Source of the DNA: Litorilinea aerophila
Lineage (GTDB): Bacteria; Chloroflexota; Anaerolineae; Caldilineales; Caldilineaceae
Assembly: GCF_006569185.2 (NCBI RefSeq)
Contig: NZ_VIGC02000012.1
Coordinates: 124,001 to 188,000 of the forward strand
Reading direction: 5' to 3'
DNA length: 64,000 nt
Shown: positions 48,785 to 58,000 of the stretch, piece after piece
Layout: each line of letters begins with the position of its first letter
How positions within the stretch are numbered: position 1 is the first letter of the stretch
Translations under genes and position numbers: made by a program
The notes under the pieces: generated by a model
The model's database searches: none
Told to the model about the DNA's origin: nothing
The model's input: only the letters and a program-made list of their open reading frames with translations

Positions 48785-50056
48785 ATGCCCGACAGCAGTT
48801 GGTTCACCCATGATCGTTTTGGTCTTTTCATCCACTGGGGCATCTATGCCCTGCCGGCCCGCCACGAATGGGTGAAAAGCCGGGAGATGATCAGCGACGA
48901 GGAGTACCAGAAGTACTTTGACCACTTCGATCCAGACCTGTACGACCCATCCACCTGGGCCCAGCTTGCCAAAGCCGCTGGCATGAAGTACTTCGTAGTG
49001 ACCACCAAGCACCACGACGGCTTCTGCCTGTGGGACTCTGCCCTGACCGACTACAAGGCCACCAACACACCTGCCGGCCGGGATCTACTCAAACCCATGG
49101 TAGAAGCGTTTCGCAGCGAAGGCCTCAAGGTGGGCTTCTATCACTCGGTCATCGACTGGCATCATCCGGAATTCCCGGTGGATGGCCTCCATCCCATGCG
49201 CGAGAATCTGGAGTTCCGGGAAAAGGCCAGGAACCGGGATGTCCGCAAATATGCCGAATATCTCCACGGCCAGACCCGGGAGCTCCTCACCCAGTTCGGG
49301 AAGATCGACATCATCTGGTTCGACTTCTCCTACTCCCAGCGGGACTGGGGTTGGTCTCGGGGAAAGGGCAAAGAAGACTGGCAGTCGGAGAAGCTGATGG
49401 CCATGGTGCGGGAGCTTCAGCCCCACATCCTGGTCAACGATCGCCTGGAGGTAGGCGGCGACTTCAAGACGCCGGAACAGTATCAGCCGGCCGGCCGGCT
49501 CATGGTGGACGGCAAGCCCGTGGTGTGGGAAGCCTGCCAGACCCTCAACGGCAGTTGGGGCTATCACCGGGACAACCTGGACTGGAAGCCGGTGGACATG
49601 CTGATCCGGATGCTGGTGGATACCGTCTCCAAGGATGGCAACATGCTGCTCAACGTGGGACCCAATGCGCGGGGCGAGTTTGAACCCCGGGCCATCGAAC
49701 GGCTGAAGGGCATCGGCGAGTGGATGCGTCTCCACGGCCGGTCCATCTATGGCTGTGGCGCCAGCCAGTTCACCCCGCCGCCGGACTGCCGCTACACCCA
49801 GCGGGGCAATCGCCTCTACCTCCACCTCTTCGCCTGGCCCTTCCGCCATGTCCACCTGCCGGATCTGGGTAACCGGGTGGAATATGCCCAGCTGCTGAAC
49901 GACGCGTCGGAAATCCAAATGCGGGTGGTGGATCCCCACCAGCAGGCCCAAAACACCACCATGGGCGGGCTCGCCCCCAACACCCTGACCCTGGAACTGC
50001 CTGTCCAGAAGCCCGACGTGGCCGTCCCGGTCATCGAGCTTTTCCTGAAGGAATAG
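48785..50056 (+). CDS. Alpha-L-fucosidase, glycoside hydrolase family 29
   Basis: A 423-residue retaining fucosidase. Typical segments are RFGLFIHWGIYALPARHEW, YFVVTTKHHDGFCLW (substrate-binding histidines), DIIWFDFSYS with the nucleophile aspartate, and WEACQTLNGSWGYHRD. The family-specific NMLLNVGPNARGEF follows. There is no signal peptide, so it acts on imported fucosides. The ATG at 48785 has AGGAGG four bases before the AT-rich spacer. It may complete breakdown of fucosylated glycans with the GH42-like genes. Confidence 0.93.
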   Translation: MPDSSWFTHDRFGLFIHWGIYALPARHEWVKSREMISDEEYQKYFDHFDPDLYDPSTWAQLAKAAGMKYFVVTTKHHDGFCLWDSALTDYKATNTPAGRDLLKPMVEAFRSEGLKVGFYHSVIDWHHPEFPVDGLHPMRENLEFREKARNRDVRKYAEYLHGQTRELLTQFGKIDIIWFDFSYSQRDWGWSRGKGKEDWQSEKLMAMVRELQPHILVNDRLEVGGDFKTPEQYQPAGRLMVDGKPVVWEACQTLNGSWGYHRDNLDWKPVDMLIRMLVDTVSKDGNMLLNVGPNARGEFEPRAIERLKGIGEWMRLHGRSIYGCGASQFTPPPDCRYTQRGNRLYLHLFAWPFRHVHLPDLGNRVEYAQLLNDASEIQMRVVDPHQQAQNTTMGGLAPNTLTLELPVQKPDVAVPVIELFLKE

Positions 50057-50155
50057 AGAGGCTCCACGGCCCCAGGAGAGCAGCCGCTGGCAGCCTCGAG
50101 AGGGCCGCGTAGAAATAGCGTATGATAACGGTCAATTTTCAGGAGTGTGCAGGCG

Positions 50156-50186
50156 TTGACAGAGAGGCGCCCTTTAATGGTACAAT
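50156..50186 (+). promoter_or_regulatory. Predicted promoter of the small-protein gene
   Basis: A perfect -35 TTGACA (50156-50161) and a -10 TACAAT (50181-50186) are 19 bases apart, two more than ideal. Initiation near 50193 would give a leader of about 160 bases. Confidence 0.6.
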
Positions 50187-50351
50187 AGCCGCTCAGAGCA
50201 GGGCCCTCCTGTGGCCAGCCAAAAGGGCATGACCGTGGCGGCAGGAGGGGATTCACGCCAGACCGGGTGAACGAGTTGGGCAGGAATGGCCCCCGGTTCA
50301 TCACGTTCGCCTGCCACTGTTGATAAGTCACGTTCTGTGAAGGAGGTAAAA

Positions 50352-50552
50352 ATGGCTTTCACGTACACCAATTCCAAGGGGAACACCTACGTCCTCCATT
50401 CCCGCCAGACCACCCTCAAGAATGGTACGCAGCAGACCATCTACTTCTTTGCCAAGGAAGCGAAAGAGGGTGCGCTGGATGCCGTCCCCCCGGGCTACGA
50501 GGTGGCAGAGAGCAAGAACGGCCTGCCCGTCCTCAAGAAGGTACAGAAGTAA
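50352..50552 (+). CDS. Small conserved protein of unknown function
   Basis: A 66-residue soluble protein with excellent expression signals: AAGGAGGTAAAA directly before the ATG, a perfect -35 element upstream and a strong hairpin after the stop. Residues include FAKEAKEGALDAVPPGYEV and end in KKVQK. The pattern recalls small proteins seen widely in Chloroflexota, but no function was recognised. It is monocistronic. Basic ends and an acidic middle could suit nucleic-acid or ribosome association, though this is only a guess. Confidence 0.75.
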   Translation: MAFTYTNSKGNTYVLHSRQTTLKNGTQQTIYFFAKEAKEGALDAVPPGYEVAESKNGLPVLKKVQK

Positions 50553-50606
50553 TCACCCCACGTACCTGACCCATCGCTGGCTCCCTGCCTCAGGGAGAGA
50601 GCACGA

Positions 50607-50650
50607 CAGGGGGCACAGAGGTTTCCGAAATGAAAACCCTGTGCCCCCTG
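50607..50650 (+). terminator. Hairpin after the small-protein gene
   Basis: CAGGGGGCACAG and CTGTGCCCCCTG form a 12-base stem, extended inward by AGG/CCC-type pairs, about 55 bases after the stop codon. A T-tract is missing, but the stem is the strongest between the converging genes on this side. Confidence 0.65.
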
Positions 50651-50780
50651 TGGTATTCCATCAGTCCGTCCGGTGAGCCAGTGCGCCACCTGGAACAGAC
50701 TGGCGGCCCATCCCAAATCTGGCATGTGGGTGCCGTGCCATAGCCGGCTTCACCTGCATCAGGGGCGGCCATCCCGGCAA

Positions 50781-50818
50781 CGAAAAAGAGGGATTCGACT
50801 TGGAGCCGAATCCCTCTC
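50781..50818 (-). terminator. Intrinsic terminator of the cold-shock gene
   Basis: On the minus strand AGAGGGATTCG and CGAATCCCTCT form an 11-base stem, followed by TTTTTCG. It lies about 100 bases after the cold-shock stop codon. Confidence 0.85.
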
Positions 50819-50920
50819 TTGTTCCCTCTTACAACGACGCTGTTAGCCAAGGGCCATCAGGCGTACCTGGGGCTTAACCTCGACCTGGCGCCGCCGTCTC
50901 AGGGGAAGCCTGCGCCAGGC

Positions 50921-51139
50921 TCAGGGAGCAAGCCGCTGGACGTTGACCGCCGCCGGCCCCTTCTGCCCTTCCTGGACCTCAAACTCCACCTGCTCACCCT
51001 CTTTGAGGGTCTTGTAGCCATGCCCCAGAATGGCCGAGTGATGTACGAAGACATCCTTGGCACCCCCCGTGCGGGAGATGAAGCCATAGCCCTTCTGGTC
51101 ATTGAACCACTTAACTGTTCCGATCTCGCGTTTAGACAT
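50921..51139 (-). CDS. Cold-shock domain protein
   Basis: A 72-residue CspA-type protein. The RNA-binding motifs are [15 protein letters not shown] (RNP1) and DVFVHHSAI (RNP2), and the chain ends [11 protein letters not shown]. Such proteins bind single-stranded nucleic acid and melt RNA structure. The ribosome binding site is TAGGAGGTCCAGAC. A leader of about 140 bases with a stable hairpin precedes it, and a consensus-like promoter drives it (51286-51314). Confidence 0.97.
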   Translation of the reverse strand: MSKREIGTVKWFNDQKGYGFISRTGGAKDVFVHHSAILGHGYKTLKEGEQVEFEVQEGQKGPAAVNVQRLAP

Positions 51140-51212
51140 GTCTGGACCTCCTACTACTAGTGGATATTACTCGTAAGACGCGTAGTCAATTCCAAACTGC
51201 TAAACGACAAGA

Positions 51213-51240
51213 CGCCCAGACCGCCGTTGCAGTCTGGGCG
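51213..51240 (-). promoter_or_regulatory. Hairpin in the cold-shock leader
   Basis: CGCCCAGA and TCTGGGCG form an eight-base stem with a 12-base loop, followed on the minus strand by TCTTGTCGTTT. If transcription starts near 51279 it lies inside the csp leader; for read-through from uxaC it could also act as a weak terminator. Confidence 0.6.
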
Positions 51241-51285
51241 ATGTATTGCTACATTCGGAACAGAACTAACAGCGTCTTGAATCAT

Positions 51286-51314
51286 ACTATACACCAACTC
51301 GGACACGCCGTCAA
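51286..51314 (-). promoter_or_regulatory. Predicted promoter of the cold-shock gene
   Basis: On the minus strand TTGACG (51309-51314) and TATAGT (51286-51291) are separated by exactly 17 bases. This is among the best housekeeping-type promoter matches in the window and lies between the uxaC stop and the cold-shock gene. Confidence 0.8.
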
Positions 51315-51332
51315 ATCCGAAAAAACGCGGAA

Positions 51333-52757
51333 TTACAGCCGGTACGCCTGTTTGGCCAGGCCATAGGCCGCGGCGTGGATCATCTCCTGCGCCTCGTCCA
51401 TGGCGATGACACTGCGCACCACCAGGTCGGCCAGCCAGTTGGCATCCACCCGGCGGGCCAGGTCGTGACGGGCCGGGATGGACGGGTAGGCCCGGGTGTC
51501 GTCGTTGAAGCCCACCGTGTTGTACAGACCCGCCGTCTCACTGACCAGCTGCCGGAAACGCATCATGCCGTTCCAGCTGTCATAGAACCACCAGGGCGGC
51601 CCCAGCTTCACCGCCGGGTAATGGCCGGCCAGGGGCGCCAGCTCCCGGGAGAAGGTGGTCTCGTCCAGGGTGAACAGGATCAGGGTGAAGTTCTTCTCGT
51701 TGCCGTAGCGGTTCAGCAGGGGGCGCAGGTTGCGGGTGAACTCGGTGGCCAGGGGAATGTCGCCACCCATGTCCGGACCGAAGCGCTCGAAGATGGGCTG
51801 ATTGTGGTTGCGGAAGGAGCCGGGGTGCAACTGCATGACCAGGCCATCCTCCACGCTCATGCGGGCCATCTCCATCAGCATGTGCCCGGTGAATCGGACC
51901 GCATCGTCGGCGCTGGCTTCGCCTCGCAGGGCCCGCTGGAAGATGGCATCCGCCTCCCGTTCCGACAGGGCCTCGGTGTAGGGCGTCACCGCGGCGTGAT
52001 CGGTGGCCGTGGCACCCATCTCCTTGAAGAAGGCCCGCCGCTGCTCTAATGCCCGGATGTAGCTGGGATAGTCGGTGACGTCGATGCCAGAAACCTCGCT
52101 CAAGCGCTGGATCTGCTCGCGCCAGCCCGGCGTATCCAGGTTGACCACCGCGTCGGGGCGGAAGGTGGGAATGATGCGGCCCTTCCAGCCGGAATCGCGG
52201 ATGGCCTGGTGGTGCTCCAGGGTGGATGTGGCCGGATCGGTGGTGGCCAACACCTCGATGTTGAACTGCTCATACAGCCGGCGGGGCCGAAACTCCGGCG
52301 ACTCCAGCTTCTCCGCGATCTGGTCGTAGATCTCCTGGGCTGTCTCTTCCGTCAGCCGGTCCCGCACGCCGAAGACCGAATAGAGCTCGTGGTTCAGCCA
52401 CATGCCCGTGGGCGTCCCCCGGAAGAGGTAGAAGTGCTCAGCGAAGATCTGCCAGATCTTGCGGTGGTCTGTCTCCACCGGCGTGCCGTCTCGGGTGGGA
52501 ATGCCCAATGCTTCCAGGGGAATCCCCTGGGAGTAGAGCATGCGGAAGACGTAGTGATCCGGGATGATGAACAGCTCGGTCGGCGTGCCGAAGCGGTAGT
52601 CTGGGTCGGCGAAGACCCGGGGATCCACGTGGCCGTGGGGACAGATCAGGGGTAGGTTGGCCACTTCTCGATAGAGGGCCAGTGCCACTTCCCGCACTCG
52701 GGGATCTGGATCAAAATAGCGATCCTCCGGCAGAAGGATCTTGGGGCGTTCAGGCAT
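51333..52757 (-). CDS. uxaC: Glucuronate isomerase
   Basis: A 474-residue amidohydrolase-superfamily enzyme that interconverts D-glucuronate and D-fructuronate, and galacturonate and tagaturonate. Signatures are ICPHGHVDPRVFADP near residue 40 with metal-type histidines, TTDPATSTLEHHQAI, MQLHPGSFRNHN and GFNDDTRAYPSIPARHD near the end. Length is normal. The ATG at 52757 has GGGAGGTATCT before it. It fits breakdown of uronates released by the polysaccharide genes in this window. Confidence 0.96.
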   Translation of the reverse strand: MPERPKILLPEDRYFDPDPRVREVALALYREVANLPLICPHGHVDPRVFADPDYRFGTPTELFIIPDHYVFRMLYSQGIPLEALGIPTRDGTPVETDHRKIWQIFAEHFYLFRGTPTGMWLNHELYSVFGVRDRLTEETAQEIYDQIAEKLESPEFRPRRLYEQFNIEVLATTDPATSTLEHHQAIRDSGWKGRIIPTFRPDAVVNLDTPGWREQIQRLSEVSGIDVTDYPSYIRALEQRRAFFKEMGATATDHAAVTPYTEALSEREADAIFQRALRGEASADDAVRFTGHMLMEMARMSVEDGLVMQLHPGSFRNHNQPIFERFGPDMGGDIPLATEFTRNLRPLLNRYGNEKNFTLILFTLDETTFSRELAPLAGHYPAVKLGPPWWFYDSWNGMMRFRQLVSETAGLYNTVGFNDDTRAYPSIPARHDLARRVDANWLADLVVRSVIAMDEAQEMIHAAAYGLAKQAYRL

Positions 52758-52828
52758 AGATACCTCCCACAATGCTGGATGATTTTTCGGGCAGGCCATC
52801 TTGGCCGCACCGAATCATGAGGTTTATC

Positions 52829-52846
52829 GTCTTCCTTACAGAAGAC
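52829..52846. promoter_or_regulatory. Short palindrome between uxaC and the haloperoxidase gene
   Basis: GTCTTC and GAAGAC form a six-base stem with a six-base loop in the divergent gap, 72 bases upstream of uxaC. It is a possible operator for uxaC. Confidence is low because the arms are short. Confidence 0.35.
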
Positions 52847-52853
52847 ATTCAGG

Positions 52854-52882
52854 TTCAGTCACGCCGATGTCCCCAGTATAAA
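52854..52882 (+). promoter_or_regulatory. Possible promoter of the haloperoxidase gene
   Basis: TTCAGT (52854-52859) and TATAAA (52877-52882) are 17 bases apart. The -10 is good and the -35 weak. The leader would be about 150 bases and includes a direct repeat of TTTTAGAGAGC (about 52919-52940). Confidence 0.45.
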
Positions 52883-53036
52883 CCGGCCAGGCAGGGTGGA
52901 CCAAACGGCTGCACCCTGTTTTAGAGAGCGTTTTAGAGAGCCGGCAGGGAAAGCCTGAATGTGGCTCGCACCGGCTCCCCCACCCGGCAACACGCTTGGA
53001 TGCAACGGACAGAATCAGGAAGGAGGTGGCACATCC

Positions 53037-54851
53037 ATGACGCTACGGGAAGCGCGCCACATAGGCGGAGAAAGCCCCAAGGAGCCCCGAGGCGGAATGC
53101 CGCGCCCTCGGGGTCTCGGTGTACTGGAGGGGCGGCTATGGCGTCATCTGGTCCCCCTGGGGTTGCTCATGCTAGCCGGGCTGCTCATCTCCTGTAGCCG
53201 GGTCACACGTCCAGACAAACCCGCGGTCAGCCCCCCGCCGGCGACTCCGGTCACCAGCCCGACCCTGGGCGGCACCCCCATCAATCGTCCTCCGGCTCCA
53301 GCCGATCCCACTGCCTACGCGCCCAGCGTGGTGGTTCTCTGGAATGAGGCCATGCTGGCCGCGATTCGCCACGGCCCGCCCCGCCCCACCGTCATCGCCC
53401 GCAGCCTCTTCATGGTCCACACCGCCATCTACGACGCCTGGAGCCTTTACGACGATGTAGCCCGTCCCCTGGTGGCCAACGCGGCCTGGCGCCGGCCCGT
53501 CCCAGAGCATACGGAGGCAAACCAGGCCGCCGCCGTGAGCCAGGCAGCCTACCACATGCTGGTGGCCCTCTTCCCCGACTACGAGGCCAGAACCGCCGCC
53601 TTCACCCGCCTCATGTACAACCTGGGCTACCCCATCCAGTACCACATGGATAACACCCCGGCCGGGCTGGGCTATGCCGTAGCCCGGGCTGTCCTGGCGG
53701 ACCGGGCCGATGACGGCTCCAACGCAGCCTACGACTATGCCGATACCACATCCGCCTACTGGCCAGAACTCTACCGGCCTGTCAACAGCCCTGATCCCTT
53801 TGCCGAGAACGGACTCTTCGGCGTGGCCTTTGACCCCAACCGGTGGGAACCCCTGCGGGTGCCCACCGGCAAGCTCAAAGATGCCCTGGGCTACCCCACC
53901 CTGGACCCGGCGGATCCCACCTCCTACACCGAACAGGTTTTCCTGACACCCCACTGGGGAGCCGTCCGCCCCTTTGCCCTGGCTTCCGGCGATCAGTTCC
54001 GCCCTCCAGGGCCGCCCAAGGCCGGCTCCGACGCGCCCTACATGGATGCCCTGGGCCGCCGTATGACCAACGACCAGGCCTATCACCTGCAGGTGGACGA
54101 GATCCTCCACCTCAGCGCCAACCTGACCGACGAGCAAAAGGTCATTGCGGAATACTGGGCCGATGGCCCCCGCTCGGAAACGCCGCCCGGCCATTGGAAC
54201 GCCCTGGCCCACGGCATCTCCGCCCGGGACCACCACACCATCGGCGAGGATGCCCGCCTCTATTTTGCCTTGAACGGCGCCCTCTTCGACGCCAGCATCG
54301 CCGCGTGGGACGCCAAGCGAGCCTACGACTGCATCCGCCCGGTCTCCGCCATCCGGCGCAAATACGCCGGTCAGATGGTCACCGCCTGGGCCGGTCCCAA
54401 CCAGGGAAGCCAGCCCATTCCCGGCGAACGCTGGCGCCCCTACCAGGATCTGACCTTCGTCACCCCGCCCTTCGCCGAGTACGTCTCCGGGCACAGCGCC
54501 TTCAGCGCCGCCGCGGCCACGGTGCTGACCCTCTTCACCGGCTCCAACCGCTTCTACGACGGCAAGACCATCCTCTATCACGAAGATTTCAACCAGGACG
54601 GCGTCCCAGACATGCTGGGGCAACACATCGTAGCCATCGGTGGCAATCGTTTCGAGAGCAGCCCTGCCCAGGTGATCGTCCTGCAGTGGGAGACCTTCCA
54701 GGAAGCGGCCGACGAAGCCGGCATCTCCCGCCGCTACGGCGGCATCCACTTCCAGGATGGCGACCTGCGCGGGCGGGACATGGGCCAATACGTGGGCACC
54801 CAGGCCTTTGACCTGGCCACGAAGCTCTGGCGTGGCCTCTCCCCACCCTGA
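53037..54851 (+). CDS. Vanadium-dependent haloperoxidase-like lipoprotein
   Basis: A 604-residue secreted lipoprotein of the PAP2/vanadium haloperoxidase superfamily. After a basic N-terminus a hydrophobic helix ends in the lipobox LLISCS. The vanadate/phosphate-site motifs are KRAYDCIRP (K-x6-RP, about residue 425), VSGHSAFSA and SRRYGGIHF. Such enzymes oxidise halides with peroxide, or act as acid phosphatases; which one applies cannot be read here. The start is set by AAGGAGGTGGCACATCC. It is followed by a large haem protein that may act in the same surface redox process. Confidence 0.87.
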   Translation: MTLREARHIGGESPKEPRGGMPRPRGLGVLEGRLWRHLVPLGLLMLAGLLISCSRVTRPDKPAVSPPPATPVTSPTLGGTPINRPPAPADPTAYAPSVVVLWNEAMLAAIRHGPPRPTVIARSLFMVHTAIYDAWSLYDDVARPLVANAAWRRPVPEHTEANQAAAVSQAAYHMLVALFPDYEARTAAFTRLMYNLGYPIQYHMDNTPAGLGYAVARAVLADRADDGSNAAYDYADTTSAYWPELYRPVNSPDPFAENGLFGVAFDPNRWEPLRVPTGKLKDALGYPTLDPADPTSYTEQVFLTPHWGAVRPFALASGDQFRPPGPPKAGSDAPYMDALGRRMTNDQAYHLQVDEILHLSANLTDEQKVIAEYWADGPRSETPPGHWNALAHGISARDHHTIGEDARLYFALNGALFDASIAAWDAKRAYDCIRPVSAIRRKYAGQMVTAWAGPNQGSQPIPGERWRPYQDLTFVTPPFAEYVSGHSAFSAAAATVLTLFTGSNRFYDGKTILYHEDFNQDGVPDMLGQHIVAIGGNRFESSPAQVIVLQWETFQEAADEAGISRRYGGIHFQDGDLRGRDMGQYVGTQAFDLATKLWRGLSPP

Positions 54852-55081
54852 CTCCACGCCATTCGTTCCAATCGGACGCGGAGTCGGCATCCTCAGATGC
54901 CGACCCAAACGGGATGACGCCGCCCATGGGCAAGCTCCGGTCGAATCTCCGTGTAACCTGTGGTTCAATCATCTTCAGTTCAAAAGGAGTACACCAGAAG
55001 CCCGATCTGTGGTAAAGTAGAACCATGGCAACCGACGATGGCACCAGGGTGTGGCGACACAGGTGACTCCATCCTGCCCCC

Positions 55082-58000
55082 ATGGCTGCTCCTCGTCCAA
55101 TCGAACATCCCGTGGCAACGTTGAAGACAGGCTACTGGCACTTCCACCCACCCGTGAAACAGATCGCAGCCCGGCTCCGGCACATCCTTTCTCCTGGCCT
55201 GGCCCTCCGCCTCTGGACTGCCCTGCTGGCCGCCGGCATGCTGGCTGGCCGCCCCGGCTTCGACGCCGTGGCCCAGGGGCCCGGCCTGCCCACCCGCGCC
55301 TTTGATCCGGGCCAGGTCATGCAGGTCATCGGGGCCATCAACGCCAGCAACGGCGCCCCCCAAAGCCACACCAGCGTGGTCATGCACCAGGGCTACATGG
55401 TGGAAGTCTACTCCGAAGAGACCATCCGACCCCGGGCGGGCATTGTCGTCTTCGACATCTCCGACCCGGCCAACCCGCTCCTGGTGGCCCGCACAGAGGA
55501 GGGGACCGGCCTGTTCAGCGAGCAGCACGCCATCGCCTTCACCCGTCAGGACGGCCGGGACTACGCCGCCCACCTGGCCGTGGACGGCATCCAGATCTGG
55601 GACTGGACCGACGTTCGCAACCCATACCCCGTGGGCCACCTGGTGCTGCCGGGCATCTTCCCCGGCTACGCCAACGGGGCCTGGTGGCTCACCTGGCAGC
55701 CACCCTACCTCTACGTCAGCGGCGCCTCCAACGGCATCTACATCGTCAACACCGCGGACCCCACCGCACCTCGCCTGGTGGACCGGGGCGGCGAGCCCAA
55801 CCCCCTCCCCACCAGCCAGACGGGCGGCTTCCGGGTGGGGCCCGTCTTTGCCGTGGGCAACCTGCTGGTGGTCACCAGCAACGACGGACCCGGCTACGCC
55901 ACCCTGGATATCAGCGACCCGGAGAACCCCACCCTGCTGGACGCGCTGGTCACCAACCGCACCGCCTCCTACAGCTCCATGGTCAACGGCTACCGCATCT
56001 ACGCCGCGGGCAGCGCCCACGACGACTTCCTGGGCTTCGACATCCGGGATCCCCACCGCATCGTTCCCCTGGACTCGGTCCCCATGGACGGCCGGGGCGG
56101 CTACCTGACCATCCAGGACCACTTTGCCCACGTGGGCGCGTCCGACCATTACGTCAAGGTGGACATCCAGGACGACAACAACTATCGGGTGGTGGGTACT
56201 GCCACCTCCGGCGTTCCCAACCACGATGAGGACTTCGCGGTGGTGCTGGGCAATCTGGTGGTGCTCAGCGACGACCACTACAACGGCAGCTTCATCTTCC
56301 CCCACCAGGCCGAGCCGGACACCACCGGCCCCCAGGTGAACATGGTGGTCCCCCTGGACGGCGCGACGGGGCAATCCCGTTCCAGCCGCATCGGCCTTAC
56401 CTTCACCGACCTGATCGACCTGCGCACGGTCAACGCCAGCACCTTCATCGTCCGCCCGGAGGATGGGCCGCCCCTGGAAGGTACCTACAGCCACCAGACG
56501 GGCATCGTCAACTTCACCCCGGCCAGCCCCCTGGCGCCCAACACCACCTACGAGATCATCGTGCCGGCCGGTGGCATCAAGGACCTGGCCGGCAACCCGG
56601 TACCCGTCACCTTCACCGCCCGCTTCACCACCGGCGAAACGGGCGGCTCGCCCCTCTTCTGCCAGGTGAAGTCCGCCGGGATGGCCGAAGTGGGCACCAG
56701 CGCCCACCTGACCGTGCGCCTCCTGGAGGGGGGCGGCGACGTCCGCTACACCTGGAACTTTGGCGACGGCTCTCCGCCCCTGATGGGCGTGCGGGACACC
56801 ACCGTGGCCCACGTCTATAGCGCTCCCGGACACTACACCGTGCGGGTCACAGCCGATGATGGCCGCCACACGGCCCGCTGCGCCACCCTGCAGACGGCCT
56901 ACAACCCGCTGCAACCGGGCCACGCCCCCTCTTCCTCCACCATCATCCTGGACCGTTCGGCCACCCAGGTGTGGAACGTCAACCCGGATAACGACAGCGT
57001 CACCGCCATCAATGCGGTCACCCTGGCGAAGATGTTTGAAGCGCCCGTGGGCCGCCAGCCCCGCACCCTGGCCCAGGCGCCTGACGGCAGCATCTGGGTG
57101 GTGAACCAGGGCGACGACACCATCAGTGTGTTGGATGCCAACACGGGCGCATCCCTGGGGACCATCCCCCTTCCGCCCGGCTCCCGCCCCTACGGCATCG
57201 TCTTCCACCCGGATCGGCATAGCGCCTTCGTCAGCCTCTACGCCACAGGGCGCATCGCCCGGCTGGATGTCCAGGCCCGTAGCCTGGCGGCCCAGCTGGA
57301 TGTGGGACCCACGCCCCGGGGCCTGGCCCTGAGCCACGACGGCAGCCGCCTCTTTGTGGCCCGCTACATTTCGCCCGACAGCCACGGAGAAGTGGTGGAG
57401 GTGGATACCCAGGCCTTTCGGGTGGTGCGGCGGCTGGAACTGGCCCTGGACCCCGGGCCGGACACCGACAACAGCGGCCGCGGCCTGCCCAACGCCCTGG
57501 GCGCCCCGGCCATCTCCCCCGACGGCCGCCGCCTCTGGATTCCCGCCCGGAAAGCCAACATCCAGCGGGGGCAATCCCGGGACGGCCTGCCGCTGACCTT
57601 CGACACCACCGTGCGGGCCATGGCTGCCCAGGTGGACCTGCAGACCAACCAGGAGGACCTGGCCGCGCGCCATGATTTCAACAACCGGGAAGGTCCGGTG
57701 GCCGTGGGCTTCAGCCCCCTGGGCGACTACGCCTTCGTGGTGTTGCAAGGTTCCAACGCCATCGATGTGCTGGACGTCTACACCAACCAGCTCATCACCG
57801 CCATCGAGCCGGCTGGCCAGGCACCCCAGGGGCTGGCCTTCACCGCGGAAGGGGGCAAGCTCTTCGTCCATAGCTGGCTCTCCCGCAGCGTCCTGGTCTA
57901 CGACGTGAGCGAAATCCTGCAGCCTGGTCTGCAGGAAGCCCGCCTCCTGGCCGAGATCCCCACTGTGGCCCAGGAGCGGCTGGATCCCCAGGTCCTGGCC

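Larger units (their letters stand above)
50553..50920. other. Convergent intergenic region with two terminators
   Basis: This 368-base gap lies between the converging small-protein and cold-shock genes. It holds a strong hairpin at 50607-50650 and an intrinsic terminator for the minus strand at 50781-50818. No gene is supported in it. Confidence 0.6.
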
